Source of the DNA: Aquifex aeolicus
GTDB lineage: Bacteria > Aquificota > Aquificia > Aquificales > Aquificaceae
DNA length: 5,521 bases
Reading direction: 5' to 3'
Assembly: GCA_011375045.1 (NCBI GenBank)
Contig: DRNB01000171.1
Coordinates: forward strand, 1-5,521
Position 1 is the first letter of the stretch. The number at the start of each line of letters is the position of its first letter. This document shows positions 5,434-5,521 of this stretch, in pieces. The notes beneath the pieces are model-generated. The model made no database searches and was not told the origin of the DNA. It worked only from the letters and a program-made list of their open reading frames with translations. The translations under genes were made by a program, and so were the position numbers.

Positions 5434-5521
5434 TTATGGAAATAAGCCTTCCACAGGAATAGACAGAGTTTCCTCAAAGCCGAACATGAGGTTCATGTTC
5501 TGAACCGCCTGAAGGGAGGCA
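5434..5521 (-). CDS. Possible C-terminal tail of an unidentified gene
   Basis: The minus strand is open from the window edge to a TAA at 5434-5436, giving 28 residues. It begins ASLQAVQNMNLMFGFEE, which looks protein-like, and ends in GLFP. I do not recognise the family. Against a real gene: the stretch is short, the last dozen codons (ACT, TCT, ATT, CCT, TTA, CCA) are AT-richer than usual in the neighbouring sox genes, and it covers strong inverted repeats. If it is real, it lies in the same direction as sox, 245 bases upstream of soxY, and no terminator is seen between them. Confidence 0.35.
   Translation of the reverse strand, partial: ASLQAVQNMNLMFGFEETLSIPVEGLFP
5482..5506. repeat. Two overlapping perfect inverted repeats
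   Basis: GAACATGA (5482-5489) and TCATGTTC (5493-5500) form an 8-bp perfect inverted repeat with a 3-base centre. GGTTCA (5490-5495) and TGAACC (5501-5506) form a second one with a 5-base centre. They share bases and so could not fold at the same time. They are either an operator or an RNA switch-like element in a leader, or a by-product of the repetitive codons AAC-ATG-AAC-CTC-ATG-TTC if this stretch is coding on the minus strand. Confidence 0.45.

Noticed and set aside
1..5521. CRISPR arrays, insertion sequences, tRNA or rRNA genes
   Set aside because: I saw no regularly spaced direct repeats, transposase motifs, or RNA-gene signatures on either strand.

Overview
The window carries a thiosulfate-oxidising (Sox) gene cluster, read entirely on the minus strand (right to left): soxY-soxZ-soxA-soxX-soxB, then two DUF302 genes, then the start of a metallo-beta-lactamase-fold gene that runs off the left end. 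The five Sox genes are recognised from diagnostic motifs: the C-terminal cysteine arm of SoxY, the HPMETG motif of SoxZ, two CxxCH hemes plus axial cysteines in SoxA, one CxxCH in SoxX, and the full metallophosphoesterase motif set in SoxB. The gene order, the thermophile-like charged proteins, frequent AGG/AGA and ATA codons and strong AGGAGG ribosome sites suggest a thermophilic sulfur oxidiser, most likely of the Aquificota. The genus cannot be fixed from this sequence, and the lineage call is an inference.

Layout from right to left. Bases 5437-5521 may be the C-terminal tail of another minus-strand gene (stop at 5434-5436), or may be non-coding. Bases 5189-5433 are AT-rich and gene-free, with several inverted repeats but no convincing sox promoter. 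Bases 1094-5188 hold soxYZAXB with gaps of 25, 15, 13 and 64 bases. The 64-base gap contains a perfect GC-rich hairpin. A 6-base gap leads to a membrane-anchored DUF302 protein (596-1087). That gene overlaps a secreted DUF302 protein (150-599) by 4 bases, which in turn overlaps the metallohydrolase gene (1-153) by 4 bases. This spacing indicates one transcription unit with translational coupling at its distal end.

How the genes work together. In the established Sox scheme, SoxAX (a c-type cytochrome complex) oxidatively joins thiosulfate to the cysteine of the SoxYZ carrier. SoxB then hydrolyses the terminal sulfone to release sulfate. The remaining sulfane sulfur is oxidised by SoxCD where that enzyme exists, or else is transferred to zero-valent sulfur or cytoplasmic pathways. 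No soxCD, soxV or soxW lies in this stretch. SoxY and SoxB have twin-arginine signals, SoxA a Sec signal, and SoxX a lipoprotein signal, so the pathway is periplasmic with SoxX predicted to be lipid-anchored.

The least explained part is the coupled pair of DUF302 proteins, both with the same Cys-x20-Cys arrangement and both predicted to face the periplasm, followed by a SoxH-like metallohydrolase. They are candidate accessory factors for handling Sox-bound or released sulfur.
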